Position numbers and translations under genes: made by a program. From Piscicola geometra (taxonomy: Eukaryota > Annelida > Clitellata > Hirudinida > Piscicolidae), in NCBI GenBank assembly GCA_943735955.1, contig OX030971.1, forward strand, positions 1,057,768 to 1,121,767: a stretch of 64,000 nt of DNA, in the 5' to 3' direction. Under the pieces are notes generated by a model. It saw only the letters and a program-made list of their open reading frames with translations. It was not told the origin of the DNA and searched no databases. This document shows, piece after piece, positions 32,600-51,000 of the stretch. Positions within the stretch are counted from its first letter, which is position 1, and each line of letters starts with the position of its first letter.

Positions 32600-32775
32600 A
32601 TAAGAAAAAATACACATACCGACACAAACATACACAAATACACATACACACACAAACATACACAAATACCCATACAGACACAAACACACACACATACAAA
32701 TACACATACACACACAAACACACTCAAATAAACAAACACACACAAAGATACACACATACACATACACACAAGTCT
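32600..32775. repeat. ACACAT/ACACAAAT compound microsatellite
   Basis: Irregular CACATACACACAAACATACA-type units cover about 175 bp. The next 220 bp (32780-33000) are AT-rich unique sequence in which I see no gene. Confidence 0.85.
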
Positions 32776-33000
32776 TGGTAAACACTGAAGCGTGAAATGC
32801 ATCCAAGCAAAAACTGTGACCTTTGCATAAGAACAAAAATAATAGTATCATTGTAAAGAATCATAATATCGTTTTGAATAATATTTCAAAATAATATTAA
32901 TAATAGCATAACTCTGAATACTAATGAGGCTAATGGATTGATTTTGTTGCGCAGGCTTCTACTGAGAACAATGCATAATACAAACCTGCCTGCACCTGCA

Positions 33001-36000
33001 TAAAACTCCACACACTGCATACAACTCCACACACTGCATGCAACTCCACACACACTGCATGCAACTCCACACACTGCATACAACTCCACACACTGCATAC
33101 AACTCCACACACACTGCATGCAGCTCCACACACTGCATACAATTCCACACACTGCATACAACTCCACACACTGCATACAACTCCACACACTGCATACAAC
33201 TCCACACACACTGCATGCAGCTCCACACACTGCATACAATTCCACACACTGCATACAACTCCACACACTGCATACAACTCCACACACTGCATACAACTCC
33301 ACACACTGCATACAACTCCACACACACTGCATGCATCTCCACACACTGCATACAACTCCACACACTGCATACAACTCCACACACTGCATGCAACTCCACA
33401 CACTGCATACAACTCCACACACACTGCATGCAACTCCACACACTGCATACAACTCCACACACTGCATACAACTCCACACACACTGCATGCAACTCCACAC
33501 ACTGCATACAATTCCACACACTGCATGCAACTCCACACACTGCATACAACTCCACACACTGCATACAACTCCACACACACTGCATGCAACTCCACACACT
33601 GCATACAACTCCACACACTGCATACAACTCCACACACTGCATACAGCTCCACACACTGCATACAACTCCACACACTGCATACAAATCCACACACTACATA
33701 CAATTCCACACACTGCATACAACTCCACACACTGCATACAACTCCACACACTGCACACAACTCCACACACACTGCATACAACTACACACACACTGCATGC
33801 AACTCCACACACTGCATACAATTCCACACACTGCATGCAACTCCACACACTGCATACAACTCCACACACTGCATACAACTCCACACACACTGCATGCAAC
33901 TCCACACACTGCATACAACTCCACACACTGCATACAACTCCACACACTGCATACAGCTCCACACACTGCATACAACTCCACACACTGCATACAAATCCAC
34001 ACACTACATACAATTCCACACACTGCATACAACTCCACACACTGCATACAACTCCACACACTGCACACAACTCCACACACACTGCATACAACTACACACA
34101 CACTGCATACAACTCCACACACTGCATACAACTCCACACACTGCATACAACTCCACACACACTGCATACAACTCCACACACACTGCATACAACTCTACAC
34201 ACTGCATACAACTACACACACTGCATACAACTCCACACACACTGCATACAACTCCACACACTGCATACAACTCCACACACACTGCATACAACTCCACACA
34301 CTGCATACAACTCCACACACTGCATACAACTCCACACACTGCATACAGCTCCACACACACTGCATACAACTCCACACACACTGCATACAACTCCACACAC
34401 TGCATACAACTCCACACACTGCATACAACTCCACACACTGCATACAACTCCACACACTGCATACAACTCCACACACTGCATACAACTCCACACACTGCAT
34501 ACAACTCCACCCACTGCATACAACTCCACACACACTGCATACAACTCCACACACTGCATACAACTCCACACACTGCATACAATTCCACACACTGCATACA
34601 ACTCCACACACTGCATACAACTCCACACACACTGCATACAACTCCACACACTGCATACAACTCCACACACTGCATACAACTCCACACACTGCATAAAACT
34701 CCAAACACTGCATACAACTCCACACACTGCATACAACTCCACACACTGCATACAACTCCACACGCTGCATACAACTCCACACACTGCATACAACTCCACA
34801 CACTGCATACAATTCCACACACTGCATACAATTCCACACACTGCATACAACTCCACACACTGCATACAACTCCACACACACTGCATACAACTCCACACAC
34901 TGCATACTATTCCACACACTGCATACAACTCCACACACTGCATAAAACTCCACACACTGCATAAAACTCCAAACACTGCATACAACTCCACACACTGCAT
35001 ACAACTCAACACACTGCATACAACTCCACACACTGCATACAACTTCACAAACTGCATACAGCTCCACACACTGCATACAATTCAACACACTGCATACTAC
35101 TCCACACACACTGCATACAACTCCACACACTGCATACAACTACACACACTGCATACAACTCCACACACACTGCATACAACTCCACACACTGCATACAACT
35201 CCACACACACTGCATACAACTCCACACACTGCATACAACTCCACACACTGCATACAACTCCACACACTGCATACAGCTCCACACACACTGCATACAACTC
35301 CACACACACTGCATACAACTCCACACACTGCATACAACTCCACACACACTGCATACAACTCCACACACTGCATACTATTCCACACACTGCATACAACTCC
35401 ACACACTGCATAAAACTCCAAACACTGCATACAACTCCACACACTGCATACAACTCCACACACTGCATACAACTCCACATACACTGCATACAACTCCACA
35501 CACTGCATACAACTCCACACACTGCATACAACTTCACAAACTGCATACAGCTCCACACACTGCATACAATTCAACACACTGCATACTACTCCACACACAC
35601 TGCATACAACTCCACACACTGCATACAACTACACACACTGCATACAACTCCACACACACTGCATACAACTCCACACACTGCATGCAACTCCACACACTGC
35701 ATACAACTCCACACACTGCATGCAACTCCACACACACACTGCATGCAACTCCACACACTGCATACAACTCCACACACTGCATACAACTCCACACACACTG
35801 CATGCAGCTCCACACACTGCATACAATTCCACACACTGCATACAACTCCACACACTGCATACAACTCCACACACTGCATGCAACTCCACACACTGCATAC
35901 AACTCCACACACTGCATGCAACTCCACACACTGCATACAACTCCACACACTGCATGCAACTCCACACACACTGCATGCAACTCCACACACTGCATACAAC

Positions 36001-39000
36001 TCCACACACTGCATACAACTCCACACACACTGCATGCAGCTCCACACACTGCATACAATTCCACACACTGCATACAACTCCACACACTGCATACAACTCC
36101 ACACACTGCATACAACTCCACACACTGCATACAACTCCACACACTGCATACAACTCCACACACACTGCATGCATCTCCACACACTGCATACAACTCCACA
36201 CACTGCATACAACTCCACACACTGCATACAACTCCACACACTGCATACAACTCCACACACTGCATACAGCTCCACACACACTGCATACAACTCCACACAC
36301 ACTGCATGCAACTCCACACACTGCATACAACTCCACACACTGCATACAACTCCACACACTGCATACAGCTCCACACACTGCATACAGCTCCACACACTGC
36401 ATACAACTCCACACACTGCATACAAATCCACACACTACATACAATTCCACACACTGCATACAACTCCACACACTGCATACAACTCCACACACTGCACACA
36501 ACTCCACACACACTGCATACAACTACACACACACTGCATACAACTCCACACACACTGCATGCAACTCCACACACTGCATACAATTCCACACACTGCATGC
36601 AACTCCACACACTGCATACAACTCCACACACTGCATACAACTCCACACACACTGCATGCAACTCCACACACTGCATACAACTCCACACACTGCATACAAC
36701 TCCACACACTGCATACAGCTCCACACACTGCATACAACTCCACACACTGCATACAAATCCACACACTACATACAATTCCACACACTGCATACAACTCCAC
36801 ACACTGCATACAACTCCACACACTGCACACAACTCCACACACACTGCATACAACTACACACACACTGCATACAACTCCACACACTGCATACAACTCCACA
36901 CACTGCATAAAACTCCACACACACTGCATACAACTCCACACACACTGCATACAACTCCACACACTGCATACAACTACACACACTGCATACAACTCCACAC
37001 ACACTGCATACAACTCCACACACTGCATACAACTCCACACACACTGCATACAACTCCACACACTGCATACAACTCCACACACTGCATACAACTCCACACA
37101 CTGCATACAGCTCCACACACACTGCATACAACTCCACACACACTGCATACAACTCCACACACTGCATACAACTCCACACAATGCATACAACTCCACACAC
37201 TGCATACAACTCCACACACTGCATACAACTCCACACACTGCATACAACTCCACACACTGCATACAACTCCACCCACTGCATACAACTCCACACACACTGC
37301 ATACAACTCCACACACTGCATACAACTCCACACACTGCATACAATTCCACACACTGCATACAACTCCACACACTGCATACAACTCCACACACACTGCATA
37401 CAACTCCACACACTGCATACAACTCCACACACTGCATACAACTCCACACACTGCATAAAACTCCAAACACTGCATACAACTCCACACACTGCATACAACT
37501 CCACACACTGCATACAACTCCACACGCTGCATACAACTCCACACACTGCATACAACTCCACACACTGCATACAATTCCACACACTGCATACAATTCCACA
37601 CACTGCATACAACTCCACACACTGCATACAACTCCACACACACTGCATACAACTCCACACACTGCATACTATTCCACACACTGCATACAACTCCACACAC
37701 TGCATAAAACTCCACACACTGCATAAAACTCCAAACACTGCATACAACTCCACACACTGCATACAACTCAACACACTGCATACAACTCCACACACTGCAT
37801 ACAACTTCACAAACTGCATACAGCTCCACACACTGCATACAATTCAACACACTGCATACTACTCCACACACACTGCATACAACTCCACACACTGCATACA
37901 ACTACACACACTGCATACAACTCCACACACACTGCATACAACTCCACACACTGCATACAACTCCACACACACTGCATACAACTCCACACACTGCATACAA
38001 CTCCACACACTGCATACAACTCCACACACTGCATACAGCTCCACACATACTGCATACAACTCCACACACACTGCATACAACTCCACACACTGCATACAAC
38101 TCCACACACACTGCATACAACTCCACACACTGCATACTATTCCACACACTGCATACAACTCCACACACTGCATAAAACTCCAAACACTGCATACAACTCC
38201 ACACACTGCATACAACTCCACACACTGCATACAACTCCACATACACTGCATACAACTCCACACACTGCATACAACTCCACACACTGCATACAACTTCACA
38301 AACTGCATACAGCTCCACACACTGCATACAATTCAACACACTGCATACTACTCCACACACACTGCATACAACTCCACACACTGCATACAACTACACACAC
38401 TGCATACAACTCCACACACACTGCATACAACTCCACACACTGCATGCAACTCCACACACTGCATACAACTCCACACACTGCATGCAACTCCACACACACA
38501 CTGCATGCAACTCCACACACTGCATACAACTCCACACACTGCATACAACTCCACACACACTGCATGCAGCTCCACACACTGTATACAATTCCACACACTG
38601 CATACAACTCCACACACTGCATACAACTCCACACACTGCATGCAACTCCACACACTGCATACAACTCCACACACTGCATGCAACTCCACACACTGCATAC
38701 AACTCCACACACTGCATGCAACTCCACACACACTGCATGCAACTCCACACACTGCATACAACTCCACACACTGCATACAACTCCACACACACTGCATGCA
38801 GCTCCACACACTGCATACAATTCCACACACTGCATACAACTCCACACACTGCATACAACTCCACACACTGCATACAACTCCACACACTGCATACAACTCC
38901 ACACACTGCATACAACTCCACACACACTGCATGCATCTCCACACACTGCATACAACTCCACACACTGCATACAACTCCACACACTGCATGCAACTCCACA

Positions 39001-42000
39001 CACTGCATACAACTCCACACACACTGCATGCAACTCCACACACTGCATACAACTCCACACACTGCATACAACTCCACACACACTGCATGCAACTCCACAC
39101 ACTGCATACAATTCCACACACTGCATGCAACTCCACACACTGCATACAACTCCACACACTGCATACAACTCCACACACACTGCATGCAACTCCACACACT
39201 GCATACAACTCCACACACTGCATACAACTCCACACACTGCATACAGCTCCACACACTGCATACAACTCCACACACTGCATACAAATCCACACACTACATA
39301 CAATTCCACACACTGCATACAACTCCACACACTGCATACAACTCCACACACTGCACACAACTCCACACACACTGCATACAACTACACACACACTGCATAC
39401 AACTCCACACACTGCATACAACTCCACACACTGCATACAACTCCACACACACTGCATACAACTCCACACACACTGCATACAACTCCACACACTGCATACA
39501 ACTACACACACTGCATACAACTCCACACACATTGCATACAACTCCACACACTGCATACAACTCCACACACACTGCATACAACTCCACACACTGCATACAA
39601 CTCCACACACTGCATACAACTCCACACACTGCCTACAGCTCCACACACACTGCATACAACTCCACACACACTGCATACAACTCCACACACTGCATACAAC
39701 TCCACACACTGCATACAACTCCACACACTGCATACAACTCCACACACTGCATACAACTCCACACACTGCATACAACTCCACACACTGCATACAACTCCAC
39801 AGACTGCATACAACTCCACACACCCTGCATACAACTCCACACACTGCATACAACTCCACACACTGCATAAAACTCCAAACACTGCATACAACTCCACACA
39901 CTGCATACAACTCCACACACACTGCATACAACTCCACACACTGCATACAACTCCACACACTGCATACAACTCCACACACTGCATACAACTCCACACACTG
40001 CATACAACTCCACACACTGCATACAACTCCACACACTGCATACAACTCCACACACTGCATACAACTCCACACACTGCATACAACTCCACACGCTGCATAC
40101 AACTCCACACACTGCATACAACTCCACACACTGCATACAATTCCACACACTGCATACAATTCCACACACTGCATACAACTCCACACACTGCATACAACTC
40201 CACACACACTGCATACAACTCCACACACTGCATACTATTCCACACACTGCATACAACTCCACACACTGCATAAAACTCCACACACTGCATAAAACTCCAA
40301 ACACTGCATACAACTCCACACACTGCATACAACTCCACACACTGCATACAACTCCACATACACTGCATACAACTCCACACACTGCATACAACTCCACACA
40401 CTGCATACAACTTCACAAACTGCATACAGCTCCACACACTGCATACAATTCAACACACTGCATACTACTCCACACACTGCATACAACTCCACACACTGCA
40501 TACAACTACACACACTGCATACAACTCCACACACACTGCATACAACTCCACACACTGCATACAACTCCACACACACTGCATACAACTCCACACACTGCAT
40601 ACAACTCCACACACTGCATACAACTCCACACACTGCATACAGCTCCACACACACTGCATACAACTCCACACACACTGCATACAACTCCACACACTGCATA
40701 CAACTCCACACACACTGCATACAGCTCCACACACTGCATACTATTCCACACACTGCATACAACTCCACACACTGCATAAAACTCCAAACACTGCATACAA
40801 CTCCACACACTGCATACAACTCCACACACTGCATACAACTCCACACACTGCATACAACTCCACACACTGCATACAACTCCACACACTGCATACAACTCCA
40901 CACACTGCATACAACTCCACACACACTGCATACAACTCCACACACTGCATACAACTCCACACACTGCATAAAACTCCAAACACTGCATACAACTCCACAC
41001 ACTGCATACAACTCCACACACACTGCATACAACTCCACATACTGCATACAACTCCACACACTGCATACAACTCCACACACTGCATACAACTCCACACACT
41101 GCATACAACTCCACACACTGCATACAACTCCACACACTGCATACAACTCCACACACTGCATACAACTCCACACGCTGCATACAACTCCACACACTGCATA
41201 CAACTCCACACACTGCATACAATTCCACACACTGCATACAATTCCACACACTGCATACAACTCCACACACTGCATACAACTCCACACACACTGCATACAA
41301 CTCCACACACTGCATACTATTCCACACACTGCATACAACTCCACACACTGCATAAAACTCCACACACTGCATAAAACTCCAAACACTGCATACAACTCCA
41401 CACACTGCATACAACTCCACACACTGCATACAACTCCACATACACTGCATACAACTCCACACACTGCATACAACTCCACACACTGCATACAACTTCACAA
41501 ACTGCATACAGCTCCACACACTGCATACAATTCAACACACTGCATACTACTCCACACACACTGCATACAACTCCACACACTGCATACAACTACACACACT
41601 GCATACAACTCCACACACACTGCATACAACTCCACACACTGCATACAACTCCACACACTGCATAAAACTCCAAACACTGCATACAACTCCACACACTGCA
41701 TACAATTCCACACACACTGCATACAACTCCACACACTGCATACAACTCCACACACTGCATACAACTCCACACACTGCATACAACTCCACACACTGCATAC
41801 AACTCCACACACTGCATACAACTCCACACACTGCATACAACTCCACACGCTGCATACAACTCCACACACTGCATACAACTCCACACACTGCATACAATTC
41901 CACACACTGCATACAATTCCACACATTGCATACAACTCCACACACTGCATACAACTCCACACACACTGCATACAACTCCACACACTGCATACTATTCCAC

Positions 42001-45000
42001 ACACTGCATACAACTCCACACACTGCATAAAACTCCACACACTGCATAAAACTCCAAACACTGCATACAACTCCACACACTGCATACAACTCCACACACT
42101 GCATACAACTCCACATACACTGCATACAACTTCACAAACTGCATACAACTCCACATACACTGCATACAACTCCACACACTGCATACAACTCCACACACTG
42201 CATACAACTCCACACACTGCATACAACTTCACAAACTGCTTACAGCTCCACACACTGCATACAATTCAACACACTGCATACTACTCCACACACACTGCAT
42301 ACAACTCCACACACTGCATACAACTACACACACTGCATACAACTCCACACACACTGCATACAACTCCACACACTGCATACAACTCCACACACACTGCATA
42401 CAACTCCACACACTGCATACAACTCCACACACTGCATACAACTCCACACACTGCATACAGCTCCACACACACTGCATACAACTCCACACACACTGCATAC
42501 AACTCCACACACTGCATACAACTCCACACACACTGCATACAACTCCACACACTGCATACTATTCCACACACTGCATACAACTCCACACACTGCATAAAAC
42601 TCCAAACACTGCATACAACTCCACACACTGCATACAACTCCACACACTGCATACAACTCCACACACTGCATACAACTCCACACACTGCATACAACTCCAC
42701 ACACTGCATACAACTCCACACACTGCATACAACTCCACACACACTGCATACAACTCCACACACTGCATACAACTCCACACACTGCATAAAACTCCAAACA
42801 CTGCATACAACTCCACACACTGCATACAACTCCACACACACTGCATACAACTCCACACACTGCATACAACTCCACACACTGCATACAACTCCACACACTG
42901 CATACAACTCCACACACTGCATACAACTCCACACACTGCATACAACTCCACACACTGCATACAACTCCACACACTGCATACAACTCCACACACTGCATAC
43001 AACTCCACACGCTGCATACAACTCCACATACACTGCATACAACTCCACACACTGCATACAACTCCACACACTGCATACAACTTCACAAACTGCATACAGC
43101 TCCACACACTGCATACAATTCAACACACTGCATACTACTCCACACACACTGCATACAACTCCACACACTGCATACAACTACACACACTGCATACAACTCC
43201 ACACACACTGCATACAACTCCACACACTGCATACAACTCCACACACACTGCATACAACTCCACACACTGCATACAACTCCACACACTGCATACAACTCCA
43301 CACACTGCATACAGCTCCACACACACTGAATACAACTCCACACACACTGCATACAACTCCACACACTGCATACAACTCCACACACACTGCATACAACTCC
43401 ACACACTGCATACTATTCCACACACTGCATACAACTCCACACACTGCATAAAACTCCAAAAACTGCATACAACTCCACACACTGCATACAACTCCACACA
43501 CTGCATACAACTCCACATACACTGCATACAACTCCACACACTGCATACAACTCCACACACTGCATACAACTTCACAAACTGCATACAGCTCCACACACTG
43601 CATACAATTCAACACACTGCATACTACTCCACACACACTGCATACAACTCCACACACTGCATACAACTACACACACTGCATACAACTCCACACACACTGC
43701 ATACAACTCCACACACTGCATACAACTCCACACACTGCATACAACTCCACACACTGCATACAACTCCACACACACTGCATGCAACTCCACACACTGCATA
43801 CAACTCCACACACTGCATAAAACTCCAAACACTGCATACAACTCCACACACTGCATACAACTCCACACACTGCATACAACTCCACATACACTGCATACAA
43901 CTCCACACACTGCATACAACTCCACATACTGCATACAACTCCACACACTGCATACAACTCCACACACACTGCATGCATCTCCACACACTGCATACAACTC
44001 CACACACTGCATACAACTCCACACACTGCATGCAACTCCACACACTGCATACAACTCCACACACACTGCATGCAACTCCACACACTGCATACAAATCCAC
44101 ACACTACATACAATTCCACACACTGCATACAACTCCACACACTGCATACAACTCCACACACTGCACACAACTCCACACACACTGCATACAACTACACACA
44201 CACTGCATACAACTCCACACACTGCATACAACTCCACACACTGCATACAACTCCACACACACTGCATACAACTCCACACACACTGCATACAACTCCACAC
44301 ACTGCATACAACTACACACACTGCATACAACTCCACACACACTGCATACAACTCCACACACTGCATACAACTCCACACACTGCATACAACTCCACACACT
44401 GCATACAATTCCACACACTGCATGCAACTCCACACACTGCATACAACTCCACACACACTGCATACAACTCCACACACTGCATACTATTCCACACACTGCA
44501 TACAACTCCACACACTGCATAAAACTCCAAAAACTGCATACAACTCCACACACTGCATACAACTCCACACACTGCATACAACTCCACATACACTGCATAC
44601 AACTCCACACACTGCATACAACTCCACACACTGCATACAACTTCACAAACTGCATACAGCTCCACACACTGCATACAATTCAACACACTGCATACTACTC
44701 CACACACACTGCATACAACTCCACACACTGCATACAACTACACACACTGCATACAACTCCACACACACTGCATACAACTCCACACACTGCATACAACTCC
44801 ACACACTGCATACAACTCCACACACTGCATACAACTCCACACACACTGCATGCAACTCCACACACTGCATACAACTCCACACACTGCATAAAACTCCAAA
44901 CACTGCATACAACTCCACACACTGCATACAACTCCACACACTGCATACAACTCCACATACACTGCATACAACTCCACACACTGCATACAACTCCACACAC

Positions 45001-48000
45001 TGCATACAACTCCACACACTGCATACAACTCCACACACACTGCATGCATCTCCACACACTGCATACAACTCCACACACTGCATACAACTCCACACACTGC
45101 ATGCAACTCCACACACTGCATACAACTCCACACACACTGCATGCAACTCCACACACTGCATACAAATCCACACACTACATACAATTCCACACACTGCATA
45201 CAACTCCACACACTGCATACAACTCCACACACTGCACACAACTCCACACACACTGCATACAACTACACACACACTGCATACAACTCCACACACTGCATAC
45301 AACTCCACACACTGCATACAACTCCACACACACTGCATACAACTCCACACACACTGCATACAACTCCACACACTGCATACAACTACACACACTGCATACA
45401 ACTCCACACACACTGCATACAACTCCACACACTGCATACAACTCCACACACACTGCATACAACTCCACACACTGCATACAACTCCACACACTGCATACAA
45501 CTCCACACACTGCATACAGCTCCACACACACTGCATACAACTCCACACACACTGCATACAACTCCACACACTGCATACAACTCCACACACTGCATACAAC
45601 TCCACACACTGCATACAACTCCACACACTGCATACAACTCCACACACTGCATACAACTCCACACACTGCATACAACTCCACACACACTGCATACAACTCC
45701 ACACACTGCATACAACTCCACACACTGCATAAAACTCCAAACACTGCATACAACTCCACACACTGCATACAACTCCACACACACTGCATACAACTCCACA
45801 CACTGCATACAACTCCACACACTGCATACAACTCCACACACTGCATACAACTCCACACACTGCATACAACTCCACACACTGCATACAACTCCACACACTG
45901 CATACAACTCCACACACTGCATACAACTCCACACGCTGCATACAACTCCACACACTGCATACAACTCCACACACTGCATACAATTCCACACACTGCATAC
46001 AATTCCACACACTGCATACAACTCCACACACTGCATACAACTCCACACACACTGCATACAACTCCACACACTGCATACTATTCCACACACTGCATACAAC
46101 TCCACATACTGCATAAAACTCCACACTGCATAAAACTCCAAACACTGCATACAACTCCACACACTGCATACAACTCCACACACTGCATACAACTCCACAT
46201 ACACTGCATACAACTCCACACACTGCATACAACTCCACACACTGCATACAACTTCACAAACTGCATACAGCTCCACACACTGCATACAATTCAACACACT
46301 GCATACTACTCCACACACACTGCATACAACTCCACACACTGCATACAACTCCACACACTGCATACAACTCCACACACACTGCATACAACTCCACACACAC
46401 TGCATACAACTCCACACACTGCATACAACTACACACACTGCATACAACTCCACACACACTGCATACAACTCCACACACTGCATACAACTCCACACACACT
46501 GCATACAACTCCACACACTGCATACAACTCCACACACTGCATACAACTCCACACACTGCATACAGCTCCACACACACTGCATACAACTCCACACACACTG
46601 CATACAACTCCACACACTGCATACAACTCCACACACTGCATACAACTCCACACACTGCATACAACTCCACACACTGCATACAACTCCACACACTGCATAC
46701 AACTCCACACACTGCATACAACTCCACACACTGCATACAACTCCACACACACTGCATACAACTCCACACACTGCATACAACTCCACACACTGCATAAAAC
46801 TCCAAACACTGCATACAACTCCACACACTGCATACAACTCCACACACACTGCATACAACTCCACACACTGCATACAACTCCACACACTGCATACAACTCC
46901 ACACACTGCATACAACTCCACACACTGCATACAACTCCACACACTGCATACAACTCCACACACTGCATACAACTCCACACACTGCATACAACTCCACACG
47001 CTGCAAACAACTCCACACGCTGCATACAACTCCACACACTGCATACAACTCCACACACTGCATACAATTCCACACACTGCATACAATTCCACACACTGCA
47101 TACAACTCCACACACTGCATACAACTCCACACACACTGCATACAACTCCACACACTGCATACTATTCCACACACTGCATACAACTCCACACACTGCATAA
47201 AACTCCACACTGCATAAAACTCCAAACACTGCATACAACTCCACACACTGCATACAACTCCACACACTGCATACAACTCCACATACACTGCATACAACTC
47301 CACACACTGCATACAACTCCACACACTGCATACAACTTCACAAACTGCATACAGCTCCACACACTGCATACAATTCAACACACTGCATACTACTCCACAC
47401 ACACTGCATACAACTCCACACACTGCATACAACTACACACACTGCATACAACTCCACACACACTGCATACAACTCCACATACACTGCATACAACTCCACA
47501 CACTGCATACAACTCCACACACTGCATACAACTCCACACACTGCATACAACTCCACACACTGCATACAGCTCCACACACACTGCATACAACTCCACACAC
47601 ACTGCATACAACTCCACACACTGCATACAACTCCACACACACTGCATACAACTCCACACACTGCATACTATTCCACACACTGCATACAACTCCACACACT
47701 GCATAAAACTCCAAACACTGCATACAACTCCACACACTGCATACAACTCCACACACTGCATACAACTCCACACACTGCATACAACTCCACACACTGCATA
47801 CAACTCCACACACTGCATACAACTCCACACACTGCATACAACTCCACACACACTGCATACAACTCCACACACTGCATACAACTCCACACACTGCATACAA
47901 CTCCACACACTGCATACAACTCCACACACTGCATACAACTCCACACACTGCATACAACTCCACACACTGCATACAACTCCACACACTGCATACAACTCCA

Positions 48001-51000
48001 CACGCTGCATACAACTCCACACACTGCATACAACTCCACACACTGCATACAATTCCACACACTGCATACAATTCCACACACTGCATACAATTCCACACAC
48101 TGCATACAACTCCACACACTGCATACAACTCCACACACACTGCATACAACTCCACACACTGCATACTATTCCACACACTGCATACAACTCCACACACTGC
48201 ATAAAACTCCACACACTGCATACAACTCCACATACACTGCATACAACTCCACACACTGCATACAACTCCACACACTGCATACAACTTCACAAACTGCATA
48301 CAGCTCCACACACTGCATACAATTCAACACACTGCATACTACTCCACACACACTGCATACAACTCCACACACTGCATACAACTACACACACTGCATACAA
48401 CTCCACACACACTGCATACAACTCCACACACTGCATACAACTCCACACACACTGCATACAACTCCACACACTGCATACAACTCCACACACTGCATACAAC
48501 TCCACACACTGCATACAGCTCCACACACACTGCATACAACTCCACACACTGCATACAACTCCACACACACTGCATACAACTCCACACACTGCATACTGTT
48601 CCACACACTGCATACAACTCCACACACTGCATAAAACTCCAAACACTGCATACAACTCCACACACTGCATACAACTCCACACACTGCATACAACTCCACA
48701 CACTGCATACAACTTCACAAACTGCATACAGCTCCACACACTGCATACAATTCAACACACTGCATACTACTCCACACACACTGCATACAACTCCACACAC
48801 TGCATACAACTCCACACACACTGCATACAACTCCACACACTGCAAACAACTCCACACACTGCATACAACTCCACACACTGCATACAGCTCCACACACACT
48901 GCATACAACTCCACACACTGCATACAACTCCACACACACTGCATACAACTCCACACACTGCATACAACTCCACACACTGCATACAACTCCACACACTGCA
49001 TACAGCTCCACACACACTGCATACAACTCCACACACACTGCATACAACTCCACACACTGCATACAACTCCACACACTGCATACAACTCCACACACTGCAT
49101 ACAACTTCACAAACTGCATACAGCTCCACACACTGCATACAATTCAACACACTGCATACTACTCCACACACACTGCATACAACTCCACACACTGCATACA
49201 ACTCCACACACTGCATACAACTCCACACACACTGCATACAACTCCACACACTGCATACTATTCCACACACTGCATACAACTCCACACACTGCATAAAACT
49301 CCAAACACTGCATACAACTCCACACACTGCATACAACTCCACACACTGCATACAACTCCACATACACTGCATACAACTCCACACACTGCATACAACTCCA
49401 CACACTGCATACAATTCAACACACTGCATACTACTCCACACACACTGCATACAACTCCACACACTGCATACAACTCCACACACTGCATACAACTCCACAC
49501 ACACTGCATACAACTCCACACACACTGCATACAACTCCACACACTGCATACAACTACACACACTGCATACAACTCCACACACACTGCATACAACTCCACA
49601 CACTGCATACAACTCCACACACACTGCATACAACTCCACACACTGCATACAACTCCACACACTGCATACAACTCCACACACTGCATACAGCTCCACACAC
49701 ACTGCATACAACTCCACACACACTGCATACAACTCCACACACTGCATACAACTCCACACACTGCATACAACTCCACACACTGCATACAACTCCACACACT
49801 GCATACAACTCCACACACTGCATACAACTCCACACACTGCATACAACTCCACACACTGCATACAACTCCACACACACTGCATACAACTCCACACACTGCA
49901 TACAACTCCACACACTGCATAAAACTCCAAACACTGCATACAACTCCACACACTGCATACAACTCCACACACACTGCATACAACTCCACACACTGCATAC
50001 AACTCCACACACTGCATACAACTCCACACACTGCATACAACTCCACACACTGCATACAACTCCACACACTGCATACAACTCCACACACTGCATACAACTC
50101 CACACGCTGCAAACAACTCCACACGCTGCATACAACTCCACACACTGCATACAACTCCACACACTGCATACAATTCCACACACTGCATACAATTCCACAC
50201 ACTGCATACAACTCCACACACTGCATACAACTCCACACACACTGCATACAACTCCACACACTGCATACTATTCCACACACTGCATACAACTCCACACACT
50301 GCATAAAACTCCACACTGCATAAAACTCCAAACACTGCATACAACTCCACACACTGCATACAACTCCACACACTGCATACAACTCCACATACACTGCATA
50401 CAACTCCACACACTGCATACAACTCCACACACTGCATACAACTTCACAAACTGCATACAGCTCCACACACTGCATACAATTCAACACACTGCATACTACT
50501 CCACACACACTGCATACAACTCCACACACTGCATACAACTACACACACTGCATACAACTCCACACACACTGCATACAACTCCACATACACTGCATACAAC
50601 TCCACACACTGCATACAACTCCACACACTGCATACAACTCCACACACTGCATACAACTCCACACACTGCATACAGCTCCACACACACTGCATACAACTCC
50701 ACACACACTGCATACAACTCCACACACTGCATACAACTCCACACACACTGCATACAACTCCACACACTGCATACTATTCCACACACTGCATACAACTCCA
50801 CACACTGCATAAAACTCCAAACACTGCATACAACTCCACACACTGCATACAACTCCACACACTGCATACAACTCCACACACTGCATACAACTCCACACAC
50901 TGCATACAACTCCACACACTGCATACAACTCCACACACTGCATACAACTCCACACACACTGCATACAACTCCACACACTGCATACAACTCCACACACTGC

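Noticed and set aside
32551..32851. Val/Cys-rich minus-strand frames near 32.6-32.8 kb
   Set aside because: They are readings of the CACA-type microsatellite.
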